From positions 4,174,708-4,238,707 of the forward strand of contig JARWKL010000007.1 in assembly GCA_029961685.1 (NCBI GenBank): a stretch of DNA of 64,000 nucleotides, written 5' to 3'. Origin of the DNA: Aristolochia californica. Lineage: Eukaryota; Streptophyta; Magnoliopsida; Piperales; Aristolochiaceae. Shown in pieces: positions 24,187-36,200 of this stretch (position 1 is its first letter; every line of letters begins with the position of its first letter). Both the position numbers and the translations under genes were made by a program. The notes under the pieces were generated by a model, which had not been told where the DNA came from, did no database searches, and saw nothing but the letters and a program-made list of their open reading frames with translations.

Positions 24187-25035
24187 AATATATAGTACGT
24201 CTGGTAATAATAAATACTTTATTTTTTGGAGGCTCGGGAAATTTTTAAAATTTTTCCAATTTTTTTTATAATTTAATTGATTTCCATTTTTACTTAAAGG
24301 CGGACTTGTAAGAAATAGAAATTAACTCGGGTGAAAAGAAAGGGAAAGAATGAGACACAAAGCAATGAGTAAAGACTTGGAAAAAACGATAAATGTTAGA
24401 GTTGAATCAAGAGAGGATGATGAGGTTTACCACTGATTCGATTAGCGAAAATCAAACAAAAAAATTAGTTTTGTGCAAAGGAATGAGAGTGGGACTTGAA
24501 TGGAATGGACAACATCTTCATTTCAGTCACCCACTCATAGTTGAAATTTGAAAATTGAGGGCATTATTGTTTAAAAGAATGAGTAGAAGCATGTCCACTT
24601 ATGTTTCCTAAAGTGAAGTTAAATGGTATTCCTTTGATCTTTAGGAAAATTCCACTTTTTTGACCATCAAACCACCAACCTTGTCCTATTATCTACCTTT
24701 TTATTTACTAATGTGAAAGAAGAGACTTGTTTGGTAATACTCACTTGTCCATTTTCACCCATAAGTAAAATATACATTTATTTTTTTAACAAATAAGAAT
24801 ATAGTGGTCAAGTAGTTTTTCAATACTAAGTGGCACATTTGTATTCTTGTATGGTTTTTTAACTTGGGGTATGGACTCATAACTCCCTTGGATTTGGATT
24901 TGGAATCGGACAAGTCAGGTTGGGCGGTAAAGCTCGACCTTTTCTAAAATAGGTGAGTTGACTCACCTAATCATACTTAAGAGTTGGTGGCCCCAAGTTG
25001 TTTCCCAATTTTAAGTAAAAAAACATGGTCTATGC

Positions 25036-25041
<6 letters not shown>

Positions 25042-25108
<67 letters not shown>

Positions 25109-25144
25109 CCTATCTATCTATATATGTATATATGTATATATGTA

Positions 25145-25194
<50 letters not shown>

Positions 25195-25203
25195 GGGGGG
25201 GGG
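25042..25203. repeat. compound microsatellite (CT)n(CTAT)n(TG)n with G26
   Basis: CT repeats from 25042, CTAT repeats from 25078 to about 25120, TATG/TG repeats to 25177, then 26 consecutive G bases at 25178-25203. Frames across it are low-complexity artefacts. It forms the inner end of the left arm of the inverted repeat. Confidence 0.95.
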
Positions 25204-26084
25204 CGACTCTGGGGAGGCGACTCTCGTACCCATGTTCTTTCCCTATCTATTTAGTTATGTCCTAAGTGCTTGCCTAACTCATTGCTCACCCCATTCCCAT
25301 TCACATGGCATTGTCTCGTCGTCGTTGTCACCATCCCTAAGCCCCACTGCCTCCCCTCACCTCACCGTCATCTTGTCTCCCCTTCCGTTGAGCCTCATCG
25401 TCGTCTAGTCTCCCCTTCCGACGAGCCTCGTTGTCATCTAGTCTCCTCTTCCTCTTCCTCGCAATCACTACACATTTCCAGTGGCGTTTGATAATTTCTT
25501 CATTCTTTCATTTTGTTTTTCCTCTTCCACCAAAGTTTCTCCAAGAGTCTCCATGCCGTTTCAGGTGACAATGTCACCATTTGGTTGCAATCAAACTTGC
25601 ATCTTATATTTTTTTCTTTTTTTGCCAAGGTCTATTAGAGAACAATATTTGGCTATTGCTTTGTTTGCTTATTTGATTTTTTTTCTTTGTCTATTTAAAT
25701 TTTGATTAATTTCGTTTGTTAGTGTAGTTTTTTTTAAATATTTCCTTGATTTTTGTTAAAAGAAGTAGGAAATTGATGTTCCTTATAGATGATATCGTAT
25801 CAACACCCATAAGCACTTGTCTTTGGAGTAAGATTGAATGTTGAATGAGCTATTTGAAGTTCTTGTGATCATTTATGTATGTCGAGCTTTTCATCACATC
25901 AGTCTTGTCCAATGTTCATATCACTTATCCATCCAAAAGTTTGTAACTATGATTTTTAGTTTCTGATGTTATTGAGCGGACCATTAAATGTTGAATAATT
26001 AATAAGATCACGCGAATTGTTGTAACCAGTATGGGCAAAGCTCAAATGTCAACAGGGTATTAACAGGGTATTTATACATGAATA

Positions 26085-26211
<127 letters not shown>

Positions 26212-27172
26212 GCATAGACCAGGTTTTTTACTTGAAATCGGGAAAAAACTTGGGGCCACCAAGTCTCAAGTAGGATTAGGTGAGTCAACTCACCTATTTT
26301 AGAAAGGGTCAAGCCTGTCAAATTCCAAATCCAAGGGAGTTATGGGTCCATATTTGAAGTTGAATGCCAAATGAGAATAAAAATGTGCCACTCAGTATTG
26401 AAAAACTACTTGGCCACTATATGTTCATATTTGTTAGAAAATACATATATATATATATATATATATATAGTAGATACACTTAGGTAAATTAACTTAAGCA
26501 TTATTAGTTATCATAATCAACATAATTGTCATCATATTCTCTCAACTCTATGCCTTCATCCTAATTGTCTTCCATGCAAGTTGCATGAGTTATTTTTTGT
26601 TATCTCTATGCCCTTAATTCTTTTTCTTTAGGCCGCCCCTCTTTAGGTTTATATGCTTCTAAATTTTCCCAAAATATAATTCATGATCTTCCAAGTGGGG
26701 TCAGCTTCCTTTCTTCTATTTTATTATCTCATCTCTTTGAAACACTCATCTAACTATACATCTAAAACTATGTAAATAAAATATATATATTACTTATGGG
26801 TGCATATGGACAAGTGAGTACACAAGTCTCTTCTTTCACATTGGTAAAGAAAAAGGTAGATGATAGGACAGGGTTGGTGTTTTGATACAGGGTTGGTGTT
26901 TTGATGGTAAAAAAGTGGAACTTTTCTAAAGATCAAAGGAATGCCATTTAACTTCACTTTAGGAAACATCAGTGGACATCTTAGAAATGCTTCAACTCAT
27001 TCTTTTAAAAAATAATGCCCTCAATTTTCAATTTTCTAAAGTGTTTGATGCTATTATAGGGCCTAAAGATGACTATTCTTTTTGTAAGTGCCTTGAGGTG
27101 TTAAGTGTATGTATAATTGGCTGTGTTGAGTTGTATACATGTTGTATTGTTTCCATTTTATTAAGAAGACTT

Positions 27173-27225
27173 TGTGGCCTAATGGAATGGCACCAGACAA
27201 TAGGAGATTAGGGTTCAAATCCCAG
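27173..27225 (+). repeat. tRNA-like Pol III module (SINE head?), copy 1
   Basis: An A-box match TGGCCTAATGG (27175-27185) and a B-box match GGTTCAAATCC (27212-27222) are 37 bases apart, as in tRNA genes. The sequence between does not fold into a proper anticodon arm and no acceptor stem pairs up, so this is not a functional tRNA. A tRNA-derived SINE head is the best explanation. Confidence 0.55.
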
Positions 27226-27920
27226 CAGAGTTATGTTACTCTTATTGTGTACTAAAATCTTTTAATTTTCTTAGTAAACTATTTGGTGATATTGGTTTGA
27301 GCTTTCAACCTTAGATTTTTTTTCTTTACATATTGTTTCTTGTACTTCTGTTGTTCAACCTCCAAAGAGCTATTATTTGCAAGAATCTTGACACAAATGA
27401 CTTGTAAGACTAGTTTAGTTGGAAAAATAAATTTATTTATCTTGTTGTTTTCTGTTTTTTACCACTTAGTAAGAATTTGGACCGGTGCATGCAGAAAATG
27501 ATTTCTCTATTCCACAAGTTAAAGAAGCTGTTTCATCATATCTAGCAGGATGGCAATCATAACCAGTAGGTTCAGCCTTTCTTGACCTAATGACAGTAGT
27601 CCAAACGAGGTTGTGCATGAGTGCTTGGCTCTCGCCTCACATTGGTAAAGAAAAAGGTAGATGATAGGACAGGGTTGGTGTTTTGATGGTAAAAAAGTGG
27701 AACTTTTCTAAACATCAAAGGAATACCATTTAACTTCACTTTAGAAAACATTAGTGGACATCTTAGAAATGCTTCAACTCATTCTTTAAAAAATAATGCC
27801 CTCAATTTTCAATTTTCTAAAGTGTTTGATGCTATTATAGGGCCTAAAGATGACTATACTTTTTGTAAGTGCCTTGAGGTGTATACATGTTGTATTGTTT
27901 CCATTTTATTAAGAAAACTT

Positions 27921-27973
27921 TGTAGCCTAATGGAATGGCACCAAACAATAGGAGACTAGGGTTCAAATCCCAG
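27921..27973 (+). repeat. tRNA-like Pol III module, copy 2
   Basis: The duplicate of the module at 27173, with A box TAGCCTAATGG (27923-27933) and B box GGTTCAAATCC (27960-27970). The few substitutions leave both box consensus matches intact. Confidence 0.55.
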
Positions 27974-28431
27974 CAGAGTTATATTACTCTTATTGTGTAC
28001 TAAAATCTTTTAATTTTCTTAGCCAACTATTTGGTGATATTGGTTTGAGCTTTCAACCTTAGATTTTTTTTCTTTACATATTGTTTCTTGTATTTCTGTT
28101 GTTCAACCTCCAAAGAGTTGTTATTTGCAAGAATCTTGACACAAATGACTTGTAAGACTAGTTTAGTTGGAAAAATAAATTTATTTATCTTGTTGATTTC
28201 TGTTTTTTACTATTTGGTAAGAATTTGGACCAGTGGCCAAATTAGTCTCATCCTCATTCTTTGATAGTGTCTTACCAGTGCATGCAGAAAATGACTTCTC
28301 CATTCCACAAGTTAAAGAAGATGTTTCATCATATCTAGCAGGATGGTAATCCTAACCAGTAGGTTCAGCCTTTCTTGGCCTAATGATAGTAGTCCAAATG
28401 AGGCTGCGCATGAGTGCTTGGCTCTTGCCTG

Positions 28432-29530
28432 ACACTTCGCATAAGAATAACAGGACAAAATGTCAAGAATAGTAGAAAATAATACACAACATGCAGGTAA
28501 ACTTACCAAACTTTCACTCACATTGTAAATTCACAACAGTTCTAGTATCACTTGATTTACAACCTCCATCATCTTCAATGGCTATCTATTAATCATTGAT
28601 ATATTTTTTATTTATTTAAAATCTCAAGACATTTTCTCATGCAATAATATATTTTGTAAGAAACCTTGGACATACAAATAAATACAAAGAGGCCTTTTCC
28701 ACATAAGAGCAAAGAAAATAAATGACTTTATTGGGAATCGAGCATTATCCATCAGGCCACAAAGTCTTCAAAGACTCTTAATTCATCCATTACAAAATTC
28801 TTGGACTATCCAATAGATAAACAAAACATAAGAATTAAGTTCAAATGGTATTACATTTTAAGACATACAAATAATAGACCTTGGAGGTGATTTCTCATTG
28901 CAATAATTTTTAGACATTCAACCACACAATCTAGTTTTGGGTCCATAAAGAATGCCACCTACAAGTTTTGTTTCATATCAAGGTTATAAATCTCAATTGT
29001 GTTTATGATTATACTTTAAAAATCATGTTTTCTTATATGTGATGCTTAACTAACCTCATCTTAAGTTAGAATTTCAAATAAAATGCTTGTCTTCTCACGA
29101 TCTAACCAACACTTGTTCTGCTATTAACAAGTACCTGTGTAGCAAGTAAACATAACAACTATATGAGCAAGAATAGCCATGAATGAAAATTCCCAAGTAC
29201 TTAGACATTGGAGACAACATACTGTTATGGATCAAGGCATAACACCGAACGATGCTCGCCAACTAATAAGGCACATGAAATTCAATCAAAATGACATAAA
29301 ATCATGTTGTATGTTTTTCAATATAAAAGAGATAGACAAACAATGACATGAGCAATTATCAAAGGTGCGGTTTCTACAATGATAATATTTTGAAATTGGG
29401 GCTCCCTCCAATTGTATAAATTACCTGTACCAAAGGAAATAGGATGTTGAAAATCTATACCATAACCAACTGAAATAAGTAGAAACAAAAATATGGGAAT
29501 AGTCTATTTTTAGTTAAACAATCTAACCCC
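28432..29530. other. intergenic DNA, no gene seen
   Basis: AT-rich, no open frame of interest on either strand and no clear repeat structure apart from its flanks. Confidence 0.5.
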
Positions 29531-29789
29531 TGGAATGTTAGAGTGGTTCCATCCACTCGTGTAGGCGGTAGCTTTCCGCACCTAACAGATCGGTCTTTTG
29601 GGTGTATTGATTAGCTGTTGTCATGGTATCAGAGCTGGGCACGCCACGTCCCACGTTCAAATCTTGTGAGAGGCGGTCAAGAATGGGCGGGGTGGGTGTC
29701 AAAGTGGTTTCGTCCGCTCTTGTAGGCGGTAGCTTTCCGCACCTAACAAATTGGTCTTTTGGGTGTATTGGCTAGCCGTTGTCATGGAA
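29531..29789 (+). mobile_element. second TRIM, different family, complete
   Basis: Two 88-bp direct repeats (29536-29623 and 29697-29784) share 'tgtaggcggtagctttccgc', 'acctaaca' and 'ggtcttttgggtgtattg', begin TGT and end GTTGTCA. The initiator tRNA-Met primer site TGGTATCAGAGC (29624-29635) follows the left LTR. The purine tract GGGCGGGGTGGG precedes the right LTR. The internal region is 73 bp. The 5-bp duplication TGGAA is present at 29531-29535 and 29785-29789. The LTRs are unrelated in sequence to those of the TRIM at 10116, so this is a separate family. Confidence 0.93.
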
Positions 29790-30750
29790 GGCCATCATTA
29801 GATTGTAAAAGAAAAGGATAAAACAAAATAGGTGTAGGAGACATAATTGCATACTATTTCCCCTTCATTTAGAAAAAGCTTAGCAACCTCAATACCAGTA
29901 GACAAGATGAGTCAAATCAAACTCTAAACCCATTAACAAAACATTTAAATTGAACCCAAAAGAAGATTAGAAGACTATACACAAGTGGCACACTAAAATA
30001 ATAAAAAAACTGCACTAGTCCACCAAGATTCTCTCATTTGGGAATGTCATCATACAAAACCAAGAAGCAAAAATAAAGATTTTACTAGTCAAACCCAATG
30101 AAAAGCAACCTCTATTCAGAAGTTCATAAAATTTAACTACATCAATCATTTCTAATATAATGCCAAAGTGAACATTGTAAAAGAGTATTTTCAATACATA
30201 GCACCATACACAGGCTTACTTCAATAGACAGATAGATGAGTTTCTACATAGCTTTTTAACTTTTTGTCTAACATTCGAGCTTTAAATATATCTAGTAGTA
30301 CCATACACGTAGCATACCTTGCAATATGGCCACATTATAACTCCATTATCACGACATATCTTCTTTAAGACACTCTTACATACACATGCAAAGACCAATA
30401 CTAACATGAGATCATAAAATTCTTCAGGTCACAATATACCTCTTACATAGAGATAAATCATGTTAGGAGATAATGATCATCATTCTTGATCTTCAAAGAG
30501 CATCATACATTTAATAGAAGAGATGATTTAAGTAGCTCATTTACAGGTAATTTTACCAAAAAATCAACATGATGACATGGCCTACTTTAGTTTTTAATTC
30601 GTCTAAGTGTACTTATTTTCATCCACTTAGACCTCTCCTGCATACCGCCATTACAAAATGAGACAAAGGTAAATAAATCAACCTTTGTAGTGCAGAAATT
30701 TGGTGTCAAAGCTTGAATATTAGAAATACATTATAGATAAAAGTCCATCA
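29790..30750. other. intergenic DNA, no gene seen
   Basis: AT-rich sequence with no open frame resembling a protein. No repeat copy elsewhere in the window was noticed. Confidence 0.45.
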
Positions 30751-30755
30751 AAGCC

Positions 30756-30935
30756 CTAGGGAATTAATGAATACTCATTGATGGCCTCTTCTAATCGCAT
30801 AACCATTTGCACTATGCGAACACCATTGAGACAACTGGTCCGGTAAACTTTGTATGCCTCATAAATGTTAAACACAACCTCGCTCAAGACAAGTCTTTGA
30901 GAATCCACCAAAGAAAAACCAAGTAGCTTTAGCAT
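30756..30935 (-). pseudogene. coding-like 59-codon fragment, unknown family
   Basis: The frame reads protein-like: MLKLLGFSLVDSQRLVLSEV near the start and VRIVQMVMRLEEAINEYSLI at the end. A second frame just upstream (around 31012-30930, with MFIIERELRADLVKLE) could be its displaced continuation after a frameshift. Its lack of introns, isolation in AT-rich DNA and broken frame suggest a retro-copied or captured gene piece. The parent family is not recognised. Confidence 0.3.
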
Positions 30936-31469
30936 GAATTTGTGTGGGACGAGAGATGAACAATCACCTCAAGCTTCACAAGATCTGCTCGAAGTTCCCT
31001 TTCGATGATAAACATTGACGAGGAAGAGCTTGAGGTGAATGATGAACGGGGCTAGCAATGACGGCGTAGAGCGGCACTGGATCAGAGGGAATGGCGAACA
31101 TGAGATGGCAAGTGAACAGCGGTGGCAAGGGATAGGTGGGAGGAAGCTAATAAACCAGAAAAAGATGGAAATGGAGGAAGATTTTTTTTTTTTTTCAAGT
31201 TATACCTTGGTGTTATCCAATAAAGTGTTCAGATTTGAGAACATTTTAAAAACTTAAGATATAAGGGGATGACAATTACACATAATTGACCCCATAAATA
31301 ACCCAGAATAGATGACTATAAATGATATTTTAAGTAAATAAAACTAGAAATTCATTCAGTTCACTTTTGCTCAAATTGTAAAGCATTAAGTATGTGCTTC
31401 ATTCACTCTTATAGATAAAAGGGGAGAAGGAATCACGCAGGTGGGCTTATGATTTGGTGCGACTCGAAT

Positions 31470-33200
31470 ACTTGGCTCTAGGGCTGGCATTGAATGGAGC
31501 CAGTTCGCGAGCGTCTCGAGCTCGACTCGGTTTGATTCGATTTATTTGGATCTTGAATTGAGTTTGAGATCTAGATGAGGTTCGTTTAAGTTAACGAGCC
31601 AAACTCGATATAACCATGGTTCGGTTCAAAAGCTTGCGAGCCGGCTCATTAACTTAACGAGCGGCCTAGAAGGCGGGATTCGGGAGCGGGAGTCGACGAG
31701 TCGTCTTCGTCTTTGTTCGACCCTTCGACTTCGAGTTCGATATTTTCGTATTGGCTTCTCGGGAATCAGGAGGAAGAGGGAAGAGGTCGCCAAACTATGG
31801 ATTCAAAACTCGAGGCTTCAAAATCAGGTAGGTTCAGTAGGAATTCCATCAGCTAAATCTAATAAATTCAGAGGAGACAACACCGGATCATGCAGAGTAC
31901 GCGAGGTCACCAAGCTATGTATTCCTCTGTTTCAGGCGGTGAAGGGCTTCCAAACTTTCCGAGGAGCCATCTTTTAGTTTCACGGGATTAGAAAGAAGGA
32001 ATAGAATCTCTTCTGCCCCTTCGTGTTTTCCGTTGGTAAAACACAAACTTTTTTTTTTGTGTGTGGCTGCGTTGCCGTCTTCGGTTGATCTCGGTTGTAC
32101 ATTCAGTAGGGTTTGCACCCAAAAATGGAAGAAGCAACATTTGGTGGACCAAGTTGTGTAACAGATTTTTCCCGAACTCCCGAATTTACCTTTGGAATCT
32201 AATAATCGAAGGCACCGAAAAACTGTCAACCACGAAAACTTGTTGCAGGCCAGAACTCAGGTTGTTTCGTCTGAGGCTTTGACTCGGGCCGACACCCTTG
32301 CTTGGTCCGGTGTCACCTCCTCCGTTTTGGGGGGAGAGAAGTACAAAATCCATACAGGGGTTTAAGTAACAATAATAGCATAGTCTAATAGGTACTGATT
32401 TAATTTTTTTTTATGCCAAATCTATTTTTTTCTCTTCTAAATTATGGCCCGCATAACTTAACTATTTAATTTTAACTCTTTGTCTTAGGTTGTTGGTGAT
32501 GTGCTAAGGATTTGTCAAATATTGACCAATTTCATTAGATAAATACTACTATTTCGTATTCTTACATGATCTCCTAAGCAAAAATATACATATTTGTATT
32601 TTTTTATTTGTTACACCATATACTTCTCTTATGTGAAGATATTTTGTACCTTATTAAGCCCAAATGAATAATCTCTTTTTTTAGTTGAATAATGGACCTG
32701 GGAATTTTGAATGTCAATAATTGTGAGAGAGAGAGGAAAATGTAAAACTGCTCCATTTTTATAGATGAATTATTTTTTTAATAAAGTTTATACATAATTA
32801 TATAATTTTTATGAATAATTTTATGCAGAGTATATAGATAATTTTATATACAATTTATTTGACATATATTTTATTCAAAATTTTAAATATAAATTAAAGC
32901 TTGGTTTAAACTCAGTTAAAATTATTGAATTCAAGATCAATTGGAGTGGAGTTCAAAATGTTTAAATATGTCCTGCTCGCTGCTCCTATTTGCTCTCATC
33001 TCGGTGGAGCCGCGGTTTTAACATTTCGTTTTTGAGTGGATCTAGGCTCTCCACCCTGTGCACGAACGACTCCCCGCTCCCCTTCTGGGCACGCTAGATT
33101 CTGGCCTCTGAGACACTTCTTACAACAAAACGTTTCTCTTTTCATCTTTGTTTTGTTGTCTCGATAAGCAAGAACAGTAGAGGCTCTTTGGTCTTTTTGT
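31470..33200. other. MAP1D upstream region with repeat
   Basis: 31478-31700 carries a degenerate repeat with 'ctagggctggcattgaatgg' and 'cgagctcgactcggtttg', reminiscent of hAT-type ends but without a detectable partner end. 31780-32340 is GC-richer with short open frames that I do not recognise. 32400-32960 is AT-rich. 33000-33250 is probably the MAP1D promoter and leader. Confidence 0.35.
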
Positions 33201-33253
33201 TCTGAATTGGGGTTGGAGATTAGAGAGAACAATTTGGACTAGAGATTTTTGCC

Positions 33254-36200
33254 ATGGCCTATACACCACCTCTACAGCAACGACTTGTTTCTTCTTTTGT
33301 TGGTGAAGGGTTCATTTGTTCACAACGCCATCTTCGCAGTCTTTTCCGCTACAACCCAGGTGCTCATAACATCACTTACTTATTATTTGCAATAGCATAA
33401 TTTTTTTGTTGCTTTTTTCTTTCTAGCTGCTGTCGTGGTTGTTCTTCTGCGTGTGGATTAATAACTGAAGTCGTTGATTCCCACCTCATCTTTCTCGTTG
33501 CATTGTATTTGTTATTCATGTTTTGGACATGAGTGGAGGTACCTCCGCTAGTCATGGACATGCTATCTATCCCAGGGATATTGATAATATTTTTTTGAGG
33601 ATGTTTTTCTTGCTTTTATTTGTTTTCATATTTCCCATTTCATTCTTTTTGGGTGCGAATTGCAATTTTGAGTTCACACCTTGATGATTGTGGACTAAAC
33701 CAGTTGGTCATGACACTTCTTTTGTCTTCTTTGTAAAAAAGCGCAGACTACGTCCGGCTTTGAGGTAGTTTAAAAACATTCACGTCGTCACTGTTCAGAT
33801 GCTCCACGGGGACTGATTCTGATGGGAAGATGTTCTCCGTCAGCAGCTTTCACCCTTTCCAGTATCTATTTAAGAACGTTCCCAATCACACACCTCACCA
33901 ATCTTATTCAAAGTTTCACCGATTCAAAAGCAATAAAACTAGGGAAGCAAATTCATCTCCAGATAATCATTCAAGTTTTAAGTCGAATTCATATTTAACA
34001 ACCAAATTGACTCAATTGTACTCTGATTGTGATAATTTGGTTCCTGCACTCCAGTTGCTTAATGAATTGCCACAACCAAATGTCTTTGCTTGGACAGCAG
34101 TGCTAGCCTTGCACTGTAGAAATGGGGAGTTTGATAATTGCCTCCAAATGTATCAGGAGGTTTGAGTACAAGGTGTGGCACCTGATGGGTATGTCTTTCA
34201 GCCAGTGCTTAAGGCCTGTGCAAAACTGTCATTCTTGAAGGATGGAAATCGAGTTTATGGGAATGTGATCAAGTTTGGGGCAGCACCCATCTTGCAGGTT
34301 TCAAATACTTTGATCGATATGTTTTGAACCTGATTGAATCACTTGGAACACAAATTTGGATGCATATAATCAAATGAGGCTAATTGAAGAGCTCTTTGAA
34401 GTGTTTAGTTAGATTAAAGGGCCATATATTATCTATTGGATGTCTTTGAGTGGGGCTATTCAAGAAGCGGAGAGCATGAAATGCATTGGTCATCTTCAAA
34501 AAAATGGTACAAGAGGGACTTGATATTCTTTCTTGTGCTTTTTAATCATCCCTACATTTAAGGAATTTTAAGTGGATGAGAAATTCATGGATTTGGGACA
34601 AGCTCAAAAATTTGGTTTCCGTCTTTCAGCAAGAGTTGCCTTGGTGACAATGTATTTGGTGTGTAAGAGAATTAAGGATGCGGAAGTAGTTTTTGAGATG
34701 ATGAATAGATGTGACACTATTACATGGAATGCAATCATCTTTGGATTCTCTTGTTTGGGGATGCTGCATGCAAGTACTCTTGTGATATTTGCTCTAAAGG
34801 AGTTCATTGTGATCCAATCACTGTTTTTACCTATTGAATTTCTGAAAAAGAGAAATATTTCATTAACTTGTTTTAATTCGAGTATATTGAATATCTATTT
34901 ATAATAAATGAAACAAATAGAATCTGATTACAATTAAACTACCCTTATCTCAGTTACACCCAAAGTCAAATACTTAAAGATAAGTCCTAGAACAATTAAA
35001 CAAAATATTAATAGAAGACTAACCACCTTTAACTGAGACCTTTCTATGATACCTCCTCCTGTGAGACTCCTGTAAGATTCTACCATGGCTCTGTGAGACT
35101 TCTTATTATGAAAGTCATGTAAGACTCTTCTATATCTGCTCTTCAACAACACCATTTTTCTTGTCTGTGATCTCAAATTTGGAAAAGAAATCTATGCCCA
35201 TTTACTGAAAAGCTTTAATGACATAGCTGTTTCTGTACAAATGCTCTAATCAACACGTACATAAAATGTGAATCTGTTGGACTTGCTTATTCTGTCTTCA
35301 AACATGACAGAAAGGGGCAGTATCACTTGAAATACCATGATAGGAGAATATGGTGTGAACAGCCATGGTGAGTCTGCATTAAGACTTCTTCAAGAAATGA
35401 GACGATTAGGTACTGAACCAAATACCGTGACATTCACCTCTATGCTTTATGCATGTAGCCATGCAGGTGTTGTGGATTAAGGGCTCAAAATCTTCCATAG
35501 GTTAGGTGTCGACTTTGGAATTACTCCCTCTATGGAGCATTTTGCTGAGGTTGTGGATCTCCTAGTTTGTGTTGGCCAAATTGAGGATGCATTTCGTTTC
35601 ATAAATAAAATGTCAATGGAGCCTAATGGAAGCATTGGGGATCTTTGCTTGCTTCTTATGCAATATTTCAAAATATGAAATATTGCAGAGGTAGCAGCAA
35701 GGATTTGTTTAGGTTAGAACCCGAAAACACTGGAAATTATGTAATGTTGTCAAATATATATGTGAGTTTTGGTGGGCAGGATGATGCTTTGAGAGTAAGG
35801 AAGATGATGGGGACCAGAGCTTTGAAAAAGGTTTCTGGGTATAGCTTGGTTGAATCCAGGGACAAATCAAGTTGTTAAACTTTGACTCTTTCACAACAAG
35901 ATCTGGTTATGAGAACTAGGCTGAAGTCAAGGTTGATTGTAGCGGGGAATGTGCATTATGGCATTGGTTGTTGAATGATGATGTTGACACACTGAGAAAG
36001 AATTGGGGTCATAGGTCTACCACATGTTTGATGAACATGGCTGACCTTTCTTCAATTTTTTGTTGTTCTCTCACCATAATTTCTGAAAAGAAAAACAGTT
36101 AGAAAGCAAATATAATTTCCCTGGCATGGTTATTGCAACAATACCCCAGTAGAAAGTTATATCCAGATTAGGCTGCTTATTGTATTCCCCTTGCTTGTGC

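Larger units (their letters stand above)
26837..28431. repeat. 0.8-kb tandem duplication
   Basis: Copy 1 (26837-27636) and copy 2 (27638-28431) both begin CACATTGGTAAAGAAAAAGG and end near 'gagtgcttggctct'. They agree through most of their length. Copy 1 has about 40 extra bases near 27100; copy 2 has about 40 extra bases near 28235. Copy 1 overlaps the right arm of the inverted repeat. A third, inverted partial copy is therefore the left arm at 24541-24760. Confidence 0.9.

Noticed and set aside
24984..25408. Frames of 93 and 127 codons with Leu-Ser and Ile-Tyr repeats, and their minus-strand partners at 26008-26321
   Set aside because: Produced by CT, TATC, TG and G repeats; no protein meaning.
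27173..27225. Functional tRNA gene
   Set aside because: A and B boxes match, but acceptor and anticodon stems do not pair, and the sequence is inside a repeated element.
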